This document shows positions 31,954-40,226 of a DNA stretch of 41,138 nt, piece after piece. The notes beneath the pieces are model-generated. The model saw only the letters and a list, made by a program, of their open reading frames with translations, did no database searches and was not told the origin of the DNA. Numbering within the stretch: the first letter of the stretch is position 1; each line of letters begins with the position of its first letter. This stretch comes from an uncultured Prevotellaceae bacterium. GTDB taxonomy: Bacteria > Bacteroidota > Bacteroidia > Bacteroidales > Bacteroidaceae. Location: contig ONDA01000026.1 in the NCBI GenBank assembly GCA_900316475.1, positions 1 to 41,138 of the forward strand, given 5' to 3'. Position numbers and translations under genes: made by a program.

Positions 31954-34347
31954 TTAGAAGCGTAGCGTGACGTTGCCCATCATGGTGAAGCCCGCCATGG
32001 GGATGAAGCCTATCTGGTAATAGCGGTTGTCGTTGGGGTGACCGTAGCTGTCGCAGATGGCGGAGTAGACCCAGCCGTTAGCGGCATAGCGGCGGTTGAA
32101 CAGGTTGTTGAAGTTCAGGCCGAAGACAACCTCCTTGAACAGCAGCGTGGGGAAGGCGCAGCCCGGCTTGCGCTTAGACTGTAAGGTGTAGCTCAGCTGC
32201 ACGTTGCTGGTGGAGTAGCAAGGCAGGGCACGGTCGTCGTTCTCGGTATTGTCGAGATACTGGCGGCTGACGAAGTTGGTGTGCCAGACGGCAGACAAGC
32301 CCTTGTGGTGCAGGCTGACGAAACCGTTGAGGATGGTCGACGGCGAGAAGGCCAGCGTGGAGTTGTCGTAGTGGATGGTCCGCGTCCCGTTGTCCCAGTC
32401 CTCGACCACCTCGTCGAAATCCTTGATCTTGTTCTGGCTCAGGGCTGCATTACCCTCGATGGTGAGCCACGGTGTGGGGTCGATACCGGCCTGCAGCTCA
32501 ACGCCCATGCGGTAAGAGTCCTTGATGTTCGTGGTCAGGTTCTCGCCGATGTCGCTCACGGCTCCCGTCTGCACGAACTGGTCGGTGTAGTCCATATAAT
32601 AAAGGTTCACGCCTGCGCGAAGGAGGTCGTTGTTGAAGGTGTAGCCCACCTCATAGTCGAGGACAGACTCAGCCGAAGGGGCAGGATAGGAACCGTTGTC
32701 CGTAAAGTTGTTGCGCTCGGGCTCGCGATGGCTCATGGCTACCGAAGCATAGGCACGGTGGCCACCAGCATGCCACGACAGACCGGCCTTCGGGTTCAGG
32801 AAGTCGTACTTCTTGTCGATGTCGAGGCGCTGGTTGTAGTAGCGGCTTCCCTCCTCGTAGAATTTGTCGTTGATGCCGTCGGTCTTGTAGCCCACGTGGC
32901 GGTACTGGACGTCGGCGAAGGCGTCCCACTGGTCGGTGAGCTTGTAGGCTACCTTCACGAAGACGTTGCCGTCGAACTTCTCTGCACAAGAACCGTAGTA
33001 TTTGTATGTCGAACCAATAAGATTGCTCAAGCCCTTGTCGGCGGCATAGGTGATATAGCCAAAGTGGTCACCCCAGAACTTCTGTACCGACACGCCACCG
33101 ATGACGTCCCATTTCTCGTCTCGATAGTTGATGTTGCCCACCAATCCGGCAACGTCCTGCCGTAAACCCTTCTTGCGTACGAAGTCGGTCTTCTTCAAGC
33201 CATTGTAGACGAGGCCGAACTTCTTCAGCTTGTTCTGCGGGCGGAATTCCTCATAGTAACCATAACCGTGCGTATAATGCAATGTGGCTGAAGCCGTCCA
33301 ATGTTCACTAAGCTCGCCACTGACCGTCAACAGATTGTGGTTCTGCCAGAAGTTATCCGTCGTCCTATCCCAGTATGAGCCGTCGGCCATCTTATAGCGC
33401 TCGGTGACGTAGCTGCCGCTGGCATCCTTGGCAAAGTTGCCGTCGGCATCGTAGGCTAATGTCTCGTAGAGCGTGTTGTACTTGCCGAGGCCGACCTCCC
33501 ACATATCCTTGTAGGTCTTGATGCCTGTCGTTGCGCCGTAGGTGCCGTCCATCAGGCTTAGGTCGTTGTCGCCGGCGGTGACGCCGTTCCAGGCCTGGCC
33601 CGTACACTCGAAGTTTCCTATGTTTTTATAGGCTATGCGCAGCCCCTCCTTCATCCACGTCAGACCGCCATAGTAGCTGCCCGAGCGGCCGCTGGTGCCG
33701 TGAATGAAGCCGTCGGTCGTGGTCTGATGATAGGCGCCGTCAATAACGAGCCGTCCTACACCGAAGTTGAAGGTGCCCGTCGAGAAGTTGCCGCCCCAGT
33801 TCCAGGTGTTGTACGTGCCGTAGCTGGCCGACAGCTCCAGACTGGGCGTCAGCAGGGGCGTGGCCGACTGCAGGGCCACCGTACCGCCGAAGGCGCCGTC
33901 GCCGTTGGTCGACGTGCCGACGCCGCGCTGTATCTGCACCGAACCGAGCAGCGAGCCGTAGCTGTTCATGTTGGCCCAGAAGACACACTGGTCCTCGGGC
34001 GAGTTGAGGGGCACACCGTCGAGCGTCACGTTGATACGCGAGTCGCCGGCACCACGGATGCGCATATAGGTGGTTCCTGTTCCCACGCCGTTCTCGCTCC
34101 ATGCCAGGACGCCGGGCGTCTGAGCAAAGAGGAAAGGCAGCTCGCGCCCCGTCTTGGAGAAGTCGCCAAGTTCCTTTTTCTTAATGTTACTCACGGCGTA
34201 AGGTGCATTCTTCTGCGCACGCACACCGCGTACCACCACCTCAGAGAGTTTCTCCACCTGCGTGGAGTCGTAGAGCGCCGCCCGATTCTGGGCATCCACA
34301 CTGGCCGACATCACTGTGGCCATTGCCAGCAAAACAATCTTTTTCAT
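31954..34347 (-). CDS. TonB-dependent outer-membrane receptor, probably for thiamine
   Basis: 797 residues with a signal peptide (LLAMATVMSASVDA). A plug domain follows: LSEVVVRGVRAQKNAP, TPGVLAWSENGVGTGTTYMR, then IRGAGDSRINVTLDGVPLNSP and VQIQRGVGTSTNGDGAFGG. A 22-strand-type barrel ends in an aromatic residue (GNVTLRF). No SusC-type N-terminal carboxypeptidase-like domain is present and there is no SusD partner, so it is a micronutrient-type receptor. The leader holds a TPP riboswitch and a PnuC transporter follows, which together indicate uptake of thiamine or a derivative. Confidence 0.93.
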   Translation of the reverse strand: MKKIVLLAMATVMSASVDAQNRAALYDSTQVEKLSEVVVRGVRAQKNAPYAVSNIKKKELGDFSKTGRELPFLFAQTPGVLAWSENGVGTGTTYMRIRGAGDSRINVTLDGVPLNSPEDQCVFWANMNSYGSLLGSVQIQRGVGTSTNGDGAFGGTVALQSATPLLTPSLELSASYGTYNTWNWGGNFSTGTFNFGVGRLVIDGAYHQTTTDGFIHGTSGRSGSYYGGLTWMKEGLRIAYKNIGNFECTGQAWNGVTAGDNDLSLMDGTYGATTGIKTYKDMWEVGLGKYNTLYETLAYDADGNFAKDASGSYVTERYKMADGSYWDRTTDNFWQNHNLLTVSGELSEHWTASATLHYTHGYGYYEEFRPQNKLKKFGLVYNGLKKTDFVRKKGLRQDVAGLVGNINYRDEKWDVIGGVSVQKFWGDHFGYITYAADKGLSNLIGSTYKYYGSCAEKFDGNVFVKVAYKLTDQWDAFADVQYRHVGYKTDGINDKFYEEGSRYYNQRLDIDKKYDFLNPKAGLSWHAGGHRAYASVAMSHREPERNNFTDNGSYPAPSAESVLDYEVGYTFNNDLLRAGVNLYYMDYTDQFVQTGAVSDIGENLTTNIKDSYRMGVELQAGIDPTPWLTIEGNAALSQNKIKDFDEVVEDWDNGTRTIHYDNSTLAFSPSTILNGFVSLHHKGLSAVWHTNFVSRQYLDNTENDDRALPCYSTSNVQLSYTLQSKRKPGCAFPTLLFKEVVFGLNFNNLFNRRYAANGWVYSAICDSYGHPNDNRYYQIGFIPMAGFTMMGNVTLRF

Positions 34348-34410
34348 ACTTACTTGTACCTTTAATTAATAAATAATGTAAAGGGGAACCTTGTGTTGAT
34401 AAAACGTCAT

Positions 34411-34482
34411 CCATCCCTACGTCGGCATTATCCGAATCAGGTTAGAGGGTATCATCTCAGCCCACAACAATGAGCACCCCTT
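34411..34482 (-). promoter_or_regulatory. TPP riboswitch (THI element)
   Basis: Read on the minus strand: GGGGTGCTC, then GGGCTGAGATGATACCC, then AACCTGATTCGGATAATGCC followed by GACGTAGGGATGG. The conserved CUGAGA and CCUGAU-GGAUAAUGCC cores of the thiamine pyrophosphate aptamer are present in order. It lies about 65 bases before the TonB receptor ATG and should repress the receptor and PnuC genes when TPP is plentiful. Confidence 0.95.
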
Positions 34483-34494
34483 GAATTGCGGGTG

Positions 34495-34526
34495 CAAAGG
34501 TACAGCAATTTGTGCGAATAACCAAA
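34495..34526 (-). promoter_or_regulatory. Promoter of the thiamine uptake operon
   Basis: On the minus strand, TTTG (34523-34526) is followed after 20 bases by TACCTTTG (34495-34502), placing the start just before the riboswitch. Confidence 0.75.
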
Positions 34527-34528
34527 TT

Positions 34529-34560
34529 CTGGAAGGGAAAACTGCTATTTTCCCTTCCAG
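34529..34560 (-). terminator. Perfect 13-bp inverted repeat, probable terminator of the GH2-CE2 operon
   Basis: CTGGAAGGGAAAA (34529-34541) and TTTTCCCTTCCAG (34548-34560) are exact complements around a 6-base loop, 40 bases after the CE2 stop. The following minus-strand sequence (AATTTGG) is only weakly T-rich, so a second role as an operator next to the thiamine promoter is possible. Confidence 0.6.
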
Positions 34561-34600
34561 ACATTCTTTCCAATGGGCGTTACAACGACCGTTCAGGCCG

Positions 34601-35716
34601 TTAATCCATGATTTTACGGAGAAAGGCCGTCAGTTCATCGGCCATCTTCTTGTGCTGTTCGTAGCTGGGATGCCAGTCGGCACCGTAGCCCAGACTGCCT
34701 TGCGGCGTCATGTCGAAGCGGTAGACCTGTTGGTCGCCGCTGCGGTGAGCCTCGTCGGCAACCTCGTCGAGCAGTCGGCGGCAGATGTCGAGCTCTTTCT
34801 TCTGCAGCATCGTTCCCGTCAGCCACACAATCTTGGCCTGCGGGTTATGCTGGCGCACCATGCGGAGCAGTTTCTTGTAGCCTTGTTTCAGCAGCGTCGT
34901 GTCGTAGTTGTTCGTCGACAGGTCGTTGGTGCCTAAGTTGATGCAGACGACATCGGGCTGGAAACGCGAAAAGTCCCAGCGCTCAACCATGGCGCCACCC
35001 TCGCGGCGGAAGGCCGACTTCTCGGCGTACATCGTGTACTCGTACTGCACGTCTATCCGGTTGTCGGGGGTGCCTGTCCGCGGACCGTTGTAGTTGCGAT
35101 AGACGCCGATGCCGCTGCGTGCCACGATGTATGCCACGGCATCGAGCTGGCGGGCTGCTATCTGGGCGTAGCTCAGGTAGTGGTTCTGCGTCTCGTAGCT
35201 ATAGTGGTTGGTAGGCAGCATCGCCTCGTTGCCGTAGCCGCAGGTAATGGAATTGCCGATGAATTCTATCTTTTTTGACGGCAGGGCGGGCGGCTCCACC
35301 AGCTGGCCGTCGGTGACGAAGCCCCAAAACTCGGGCTTCAGGTCCCAGCCCTCGATGATGTACATCAGCCGGGCGGTGTGGCGGCCTTGCGGCAGGGCGG
35401 TACAGAGTGTGACGACGGAGTCGCGGCGCCCGGTGAAGGCTACCTTGAACGGTTCGGCCTCGTCAATCTGTGCCATCCAGTAGCCACTCTTCGGCTTGCA
35501 GAGCATACGGAGCGAGGTGCCCTCGAAGGCAACGTTAATCTGGATGCCGGGATAGTTGAACTGAGGGCGTTCGGGATTCAGGAAACTGATACGTCCCACA
35601 TACTGGATATGTGGGTCGGAGGGCGTGTAGACATTGCCGCGCAGGGGCAGGGTCTTGTCGGCAGAAGCAGCGCCCAGCGTCAGGGCCATGAGTGCCGATA
35701 ACAGGAATCTTTTCAT
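34601..35716 (-). CDS. CE2-like SGNH carbohydrate esterase (acetyl-xylan/glucomannan esterase type)
   Basis: 371 residues with a signal peptide (LLSALMALTLGAASA). An N-terminal jelly-roll domain of CE2 type (about 25-145) is followed by an SGNH hydrolase domain. Block I is IEFIGNSITCGYG with Ser 156. INLGTNDLS is block III. The His is in DWHPS at about 349, and CE2 enzymes use this Ser-His dyad. They remove acetyl groups from plant polysaccharides. The ATG overlaps the GH2 stop by 4 bases, so the two are translationally coupled and probably act on the same acetylated, galactose-containing glycan. Confidence 0.87.
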   Translation of the reverse strand: MKRFLLSALMALTLGAASADKTLPLRGNVYTPSDPHIQYVGRISFLNPERPQFNYPGIQINVAFEGTSLRMLCKPKSGYWMAQIDEAEPFKVAFTGRRDSVVTLCTALPQGRHTARLMYIIEGWDLKPEFWGFVTDGQLVEPPALPSKKIEFIGNSITCGYGNEAMLPTNHYSYETQNHYLSYAQIAARQLDAVAYIVARSGIGVYRNYNGPRTGTPDNRIDVQYEYTMYAEKSAFRREGGAMVERWDFSRFQPDVVCINLGTNDLSTNNYDTTLLKQGYKKLLRMVRQHNPQAKIVWLTGTMLQKKELDICRRLLDEVADEAHRSGDQQVYRFDMTPQGSLGYGADWHPSYEQHKKMADELTAFLRKIMD

Positions 35717-38214
35717 TTCACAGGAATAATAATGGTTTCAGTAAACTTACGTTGGGCGTCGCTGACCTTCAGCGTGAGGTCGCCCTTCTGACGGGCAGCC
35801 TGCACGATGACCACCAGCTGTCCGTTGAACAGCTTCATCGTCGGCTGGGTGAACGGTTCGAGCGACGTGGCGTCGCCGTTGCAGACGGCACGGAAAGTGC
35901 CTGCACCGCTGACCTCAAACGTCAGCTGGTCTTGGGCGTCGGGTACGAAGGTGCCGTCCTTGTCGACGAGCGACACGGTGACGAAGGCCAGGTCGTTGCC
36001 GTCGGCATTAAGAGGAGAGAGGAGAGAGGAGAGAGGAGAGAGGAGAGAGGAGAGAGGAGAATTACTGTGCTGTGTCCAGACGTCGAGCTGCAGACGCGCC
36101 GGCTTGCCGGCCGTCTTCACCACCTGTTCACCGCAGTTTTTGCCCGTTTCATCGTAGACAATCACTTTCAGCTCGCCCGGCTCGTACTTCACATTGTTCC
36201 AGCGCAGGCGGTAGCGGTCGAGACGCTCCTGAGGGTTCTTCCTGATGCGTCCCTGGCTCTTGCCGTTGACGAAGAGCTCGCCCTCCGCACAGTCGGTATA
36301 GCAGTAGACGGGCGTCACCTTGCCGATGCGGTTTCCCTTCTGCTTCTTTGAGGTGCCCCACGACCAGTGCGGCAACAGGTGGACGGTGCGCTCCTCTGTG
36401 TTCCAGTGCGAGCGGTAGAGGTAGTAGCGGTCCTTGGGCAGACCAGCCAGGTCGCAGATGCCGAAGTAGCTGCTGCGGCTCGGCCAGTATTCGTCGTAGG
36501 GTGTCGGCTCGCCTAAGTAGTCGTAGCCTGTCCAGACAAACTCGCCGATGACCCACGGCTTGTCGTCCTGCCACACCCAGTCGTCGTCGGGCAGGTTCGA
36601 CCACGAGCAGTACTCTACGTCGTAGGAAGAGCACTGTCCGTCGGCCTTCTTGATGGCCGTGGGGTCGTAGTTCTTGGCCCACGAGGCATACTGGGAGTTG
36701 TCTGTCACCTTGACCGGGAACTTATAGACGCCGCGCGACGATACTGTCGAGGCCGTCTCTGAACCGAGGAGGAATCCCTGCGGCAGCTGTTTCATATTCT
36801 TCTCGTACTTATGCACGCGGTAGTTGAAGCCCGGAACGTCCATGGCCTGTGCGAAACCCGTCTGCAGAGCGTTCTCGGCACGATCCATGCCCTGCGTGAC
36901 GGGACGCGAGGGGTCGAGGCGGTGACAGATGTCCTGCAGGTGGCGTGCCATGTCGGTGCCGCCCTTCATGCCCTGCTCGGGAATCTCGTTGCCGATGCTC
37001 CACATCACGATGGCGGGATGGTTGCGGTTGGCCAGGACGAGGTTCTCTATGTCGCGGTCGCTCCACTCCTTGAAGAAGCGGGCGTAGCCGTTCTTGCACT
37101 TGGGATAGACCCACATATCGAACGACTCTGCCATGACCATCATGCCAAGGGAGTCGCAAATCTGCATCTGCATCTGACTGGGCATGTTGTGAGCCGTACG
37201 GATGGCGTCGCAGCCCATGGCCTTCATCGTCTTAACCTGACGGATAAGCGCCGCCTTGTTGATGGCAGCACCCAACGGACCGAGGTCGTGGTGCAGACAG
37301 ACGCCCTTCAGCTTGCGGGTCTTGCCGTTGAGCTGGAAACCGCCTTCCTTGGAGACGCTGATGGTGCGGATGCCTACTTTTTCCTCGATTTCATCGACGG
37401 TTTTGCCATTTTCCATCAGCTGGATGCGCAGGCGGTAGAGGTTGGGTTGCTCGGGCGACCATAGCTGTGGCTTTTCCACTTCCAGCGTCGTACAGGTCTG
37501 TCCGTCGTTGTCTAAATCGTTATGGGCAGCAGCCACCACATGGCCCTTGTCGTTCAGCAGGCTCACCTCGATGGCACCCTTGCCGATGGCCTTAGCCGTC
37601 ACTTCCACATCGGCCTTGTCGCCACTGAGGCTCAGCGTGCGGAAGTAAGTGCCCCAGCGGTCGAGGCGCGATTCGCCGCTGAGCACCAGTGTCACCGGGC
37701 GGTAGATGCCGGCACCGGGATACCAGCGCGAACTCTCTTCCAGATTCTGCAGGTCTACCTGTAACAGGTTGTCGCTGCCGTCCTTTTTTATATATGGTGT
37801 CACGTCGACGCGGAAGGTGTTGTAGCCGTAGGCCCAATAGCCGGCCTTCTGGCCGTTGACGTACACCGTCGGCTCCGCCATGGCTCCGTCGAACACCAAC
37901 TCGGCGTGGGCATACTGCGACGGCACGCGGAACGTGCGACGGTAGTGACCCTCGCCAATCCAGGGCAGCGAACCTGAGCGTCCCGACTTCTCGGTAGCCT
38001 CCTTCTCGCCGTTCTGCTCGATACGCACCACCTGCAGGTCCCACTTCTTGTCGAACGGGCCGGCGATGGCCCAGTCGTGGGGCACGCTCACCGTCTCCCA
38101 CGACTGTCTGTCGTGCGAAAACTGCCAATTGTCAGTTAATGTCATCTCTTGTCGCTGGGCGCCGACCGATACCGTCGTCAGTAGCGCCAATGTAGTTAGT
38201 AAGTAGGTTTTCAT
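35713..38214 (-). CDS. GH2-family glycoside hydrolase (beta-galactosidase type)
   Basis: 833 residues with a signal peptide (LTTLALLTTVSVGA). The N-terminal sugar-binding domain has SVPHDWAIAGPFD, and is followed by an Ig-like domain and a TIM barrel. The acid/base Glu is in VMWSIGNEIPEQG, at about 410. The nucleophile Glu is in WVIGEFVWTGYDYLGEP, at about 558. The C-terminal half has a DUF4982-type module (LLPHWSW, CAEGELFVNGKSQG). Between it and the last Ig-like module, residues about 719-735 are a translated 7-bp repeat array (SPLSSLLSPLSSLLSP). It is probably exo-acting in the periplasm; the linkage is not certain. Divergent from ruvB and coupled to the esterase. Confidence 0.9.
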   Translation of the reverse strand: MKTYLLTTLALLTTVSVGAQRQEMTLTDNWQFSHDRQSWETVSVPHDWAIAGPFDKKWDLQVVRIEQNGEKEATEKSGRSGSLPWIGEGHYRRTFRVPSQYAHAELVFDGAMAEPTVYVNGQKAGYWAYGYNTFRVDVTPYIKKDGSDNLLQVDLQNLEESSRWYPGAGIYRPVTLVLSGESRLDRWGTYFRTLSLSGDKADVEVTAKAIGKGAIEVSLLNDKGHVVAAAHNDLDNDGQTCTTLEVEKPQLWSPEQPNLYRLRIQLMENGKTVDEIEEKVGIRTISVSKEGGFQLNGKTRKLKGVCLHHDLGPLGAAINKAALIRQVKTMKAMGCDAIRTAHNMPSQMQMQICDSLGMMVMAESFDMWVYPKCKNGYARFFKEWSDRDIENLVLANRNHPAIVMWSIGNEIPEQGMKGGTDMARHLQDICHRLDPSRPVTQGMDRAENALQTGFAQAMDVPGFNYRVHKYEKNMKQLPQGFLLGSETASTVSSRGVYKFPVKVTDNSQYASWAKNYDPTAIKKADGQCSSYDVEYCSWSNLPDDDWVWQDDKPWVIGEFVWTGYDYLGEPTPYDEYWPSRSSYFGICDLAGLPKDRYYLYRSHWNTEERTVHLLPHWSWGTSKKQKGNRIGKVTPVYCYTDCAEGELFVNGKSQGRIRKNPQERLDRYRLRWNNVKYEPGELKVIVYDETGKNCGEQVVKTAGKPARLQLDVWTQHSNSPLSSLLSPLSSLLSPLNADGNDLAFVTVSLVDKDGTFVPDAQDQLTFEVSGAGTFRAVCNGDATSLEPFTQPTMKLFNGQLVVIVQAARQKGDLTLKVSDAQRKFTETIIIPVK
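36011..36059. repeat. Seven perfect copies of a heptamer inside the GH2 gene
   Basis: AGAGGAG is repeated exactly seven times (49 bases). The coding strand reads CTCCTCT. Because 7 is not a multiple of 3, gain or loss of one unit shifts the frame of the last ~100 residues. In the present frame three units make a 7-residue period (LSSLLSP). Confidence 0.97.
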
Positions 38215-38238
38215 CGTTTTATTTTAGAATTTTGTGTA

Positions 38239-38246
38239 CAAAGTTA
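38239..38246 (-). promoter_or_regulatory. -7 box of the GH2-CE2 operon
   Basis: The minus strand reads TAACTTTG, 24 bases upstream of the GH2 ATG. No TTTG at the -33 distance. Confidence 0.55.
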
Positions 38247-38268
38247 CACATTATTTTGGAAAAATGCG

Positions 38269-38276
38269 TATCTTTG
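38269..38276 (+). promoter_or_regulatory. -7 box of ruvB
   Basis: TATCTTTG lies 14 bases before the ATG at 38291, back to back with the GH2 promoter. Confidence 0.6.
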
Positions 38277-38290
38277 CAGCAAAATTTACG

Positions 38291-39325
38291 ATGAACGAGG
38301 ATTTCGACATTCACGAGGAGCGCTACTCAGGGGGAGAAAAAGACTTCGAGAACGCGTTGCGACCGCTGAGTTTCAAGGACTTCAGCGGTCAGAAGAAGAT
38401 TGTGGAGAATCTGGAAGTCTTCGTCGAGGCCGCCAAGTACCGTGGCGAACCGCTGGACCACACCCTGCTGCACGGCCCTCCCGGACTGGGCAAGACAACG
38501 CTGTCGAACATCATCGCCAACGAGCTGGGCGTGGGCTTCAAGATTACCAGCGGCCCCGTGCTCGACAAGCCCGGCGACCTGGCCGGCATCCTGACATCGC
38601 TGGAGAAGAACGACGTGCTGTTCATCGACGAGATCCACCGTCTGTCGCCCGTCGTCGAGGAGTATCTCTACTCAGCTATGGAGGACTACCGCATCGACAT
38701 CATGATAGACAAAGGTCCGTCGGCCCGTTCCATACAAATAGACCTCAACCCCTTCACGCTCGTCGGTGCCACCACGCGTAGCGGCCTCCTGACGGCACCG
38801 CTCCGCGCCCGCTTCGGCATCAACATGCACCTGGAATACTACCAGCCCGAGGTGCTGCAGCGCATCATCGAGCGCAGCAGCAATATTCTTGGCGTGCCCA
38901 TTACCGAGGATGCCGCCTTGGAGATTGCCGGACGCAGCCGCGGAACGCCCCGAATCGCCAACGCTCTGCTGCGGCGCGTGCGCGACTTCGCTCAGGTGAA
39001 GGGCAACGGCCGCATTGACACCAACATCACGAAGGTGGCCCTGACGGCGCTGAACATCGACCAGTACGGCCTCGACGAGATAGACAACAAGATTCTGCTG
39101 ACCATCATCGACAAGTTCAAGGGCGGACCCGTAGGACTGACAACCATCGCCACCGCCATCGGCGAGGATGCCGGCACGGTGGAGGAGGTCTACGAGCCAT
39201 TCCTCATCATGGAAGGTTTCGTCAAGCGTACCCCACGCGGACGTATGGTGACCGAACTGGCCTATCGCCACTTCGGCCGTAACCCCTATTCCGGCAACAT
39301 TATGGAGCCAAATTTGTTCGATTAA
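38291..39325 (+). CDS. ruvB: Holliday junction branch-migration ATPase RuvB
   Basis: 344 residues from the ATG at 38291. An in-frame GTG at 38234 precedes the promoter and is discarded. Walker A is [19 protein letters not shown], Walker B is [10 protein letters not shown], sensor I is [20 protein letters not shown], and the arginine-finger region and winged-helix domain follow ([20 protein letters not shown], then the [14 protein letters not shown] end). RuvB is a hexameric ring motor acting with RuvA and RuvC, which are not in the window. A standard core gene and intact. Confidence 0.97.
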   Translation: MNEDFDIHEERYSGGEKDFENALRPLSFKDFSGQKKIVENLEVFVEAAKYRGEPLDHTLLHGPPGLGKTTLSNIIANELGVGFKITSGPVLDKPGDLAGILTSLEKNDVLFIDEIHRLSPVVEEYLYSAMEDYRIDIMIDKGPSARSIQIDLNPFTLVGATTRSGLLTAPLRARFGINMHLEYYQPEVLQRIIERSSNILGVPITEDAALEIAGRSRGTPRIANALLRRVRDFAQVKGNGRIDTNITKVALTALNIDQYGLDEIDNKILLTIIDKFKGGPVGLTTIATAIGEDAGTVEEVYEPFLIMEGFVKRTPRGRMVTELAYRHFGRNPYSGNIMEPNLFD

Positions 39326-39401
39326 ACGTTTCATATTTGCAATTATTGAGACATTTAATTTATTTTCACTAAATTATTGGTGCACATTCGCGCTTTTTTG
39401 T

Positions 39402-39431
39402 TATTTTTGTAACCTCTTTCTGCACAGAAAG
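39402..39431 (+). promoter_or_regulatory. Promoter box and palindrome before the HTH gene
   Basis: TATTTTTG (39402-39409) fits TAnnTTTG. Seven bases later CTTTCTG-CA-CAGAAAG (39416-39431) is a perfect 16-base palindrome at the expected transcription start, a plausible operator for the adjacent HTH protein. The rest of the 157-base gap after ruvB is A/T-rich without a clear terminator. Confidence 0.45.
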
Positions 39432-39482
39432 ACGGCCATCGGTTTTATTTTTGAAATCTCTAAACTTAACAACAATAGAATT

Positions 39483-39704
39483 ATGCACATCGGAAAAAGA
39501 ATCAAGGAGGTCCTCGAACAGAGACAGAAACCAGTCACTTGGCTGGCCAAGGAAATCAACTGCGAACGCACTAATGTGTACAACATCTTTGCGCGCAAGG
39601 ACATCAACACAGCACTGCTGGCTAAAATCGGAATCATCTTAGAATACAACTTCTTCAAAGAAATCTCTGACGAATTCTCTAAGACGGAAAAGGTGAGAAA
39701 GTGA
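39483..39704 (+). CDS. Small XRE-type helix-turn-helix protein
   Basis: 73 residues. MHIGKRIKEVLEQRQKPVTW, then LAKEINCERTNVYNIFARKD, forms a classic XRE/Cro helix-turn-helix with the recognition helix around CERTNVYNIFA. INTALLAKIGIILEYNFFKEI is the fourth and fifth helix. The tail is short and charged. Related small HTH proteins are common and uncharacterised in Bacteroidales. No toxin or partner ORF is adjacent. It may regulate itself through the palindrome at 39416. Confidence 0.82.
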   Translation: MHIGKRIKEVLEQRQKPVTWLAKEINCERTNVYNIFARKDINTALLAKIGIILEYNFFKEISDEFSKTEKVRK

Positions 39705-39727
39705 TTGTTGAGCAGTTATCTTGGCTG

Positions 39728-39877
39728 TCACACATAACGCTGATGCATTTCCTGGACGCGATGCCTGACTTCCTGCCGGACATAATCGGGAGTCAGCACT
39801 TCCACTTCATCTCCCATCGACAATATGGCTGATATATGACTTAGGTGTGCGAAAATCCTGCATATCTGAGAAGAAAA
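39728..39877 (-). pseudogene. C-terminal fossil of a WYL-domain regulator
   Basis: A minus-strand frame of 49 codons between two stops ends HRVQEMHQRYV. It contains SHISAILSMGDEVEVLTPDY followed by VRQEVRHRVQE, the pattern of the WCX domain at the end of WYL transcription regulators. No start codon or HTH/WYL body is present; upstream (higher coordinates) the sequence turns into unrelated repetitive-looking DNA. It is the stump of a disrupted gene. Confidence 0.6.
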
Positions 39878-40140
39878 TTAGCGTTGCTTTCTGCGTTAAT
39901 CTTCCAAAATCGCTTCGTTACTAAAGGAAACTCCTACGTCTCGGCATAAAAAAGATTAAAATCTTTTGTTCTGCTCTCGACTTTTCGTAACTTTGGAAGA
40001 ATTCTCAGCTTTTCTTTGTATAAAGGCAGTTTGTGGGATTGAAGGAAAATGGGGTTCTTGCTTAGGCAAGCGGCAAAGCCGAGCGACGAATTGGAGACCG
40101 TTCTGAATTCCACATTCTGCTATGAAATGCACTCAATGAA
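39878..40140 (-). repeat. Putative dispersed Bacteroidales intergenic element
   Basis: No gene fits this stretch. The minus strand reads CTTCCAAAGTTACGAAAAGT, AAAGATTTTAATCTTTTTTATGCCG and GTTTCCTTTAGTAACGAAGCG. The block contains an AAAGATT-AA-AATCTTT palindrome at about 39948-39963, and TTCCAAA/TTTGGAA arms near each end. From general knowledge, similar text recurs as a dispersed element in Bacteroides and Prevotella genomes. A BLASTN search would decide; I only recognise the style. Confidence 0.35.
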
Positions 40141-40219
40141 CACCCGATGATGTGTCACCAGCCGTTTTTATGACTCATCATCGGGTGCAAAGGTACATAA
40201 TTTCTTCGAACTGAACAAA
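40141..40219 (-). promoter_or_regulatory. Consensus promoter reading into a 17-bp hairpin
   Basis: On the minus strand, TTTG (40216-40219), 20 bases, then TACCTTTG (40188-40195) form a textbook promoter. The transcript would begin inside TGACTCATCATCGGGTG (40171-40187), which pairs with CACCCGATGATGTGTCA (40141-40157) with one mismatch. It points at the repetitive element and the WYL fossil, not at an intact gene. Confidence 0.6.
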
Positions 40220-40226
40220 TCATGGA

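Noticed and set aside
36011-36059. Possible CRISPR or satellite array
   Set aside because: The units are 7 bases with no spacers. It is a simple heptamer tract inside a coding gene.
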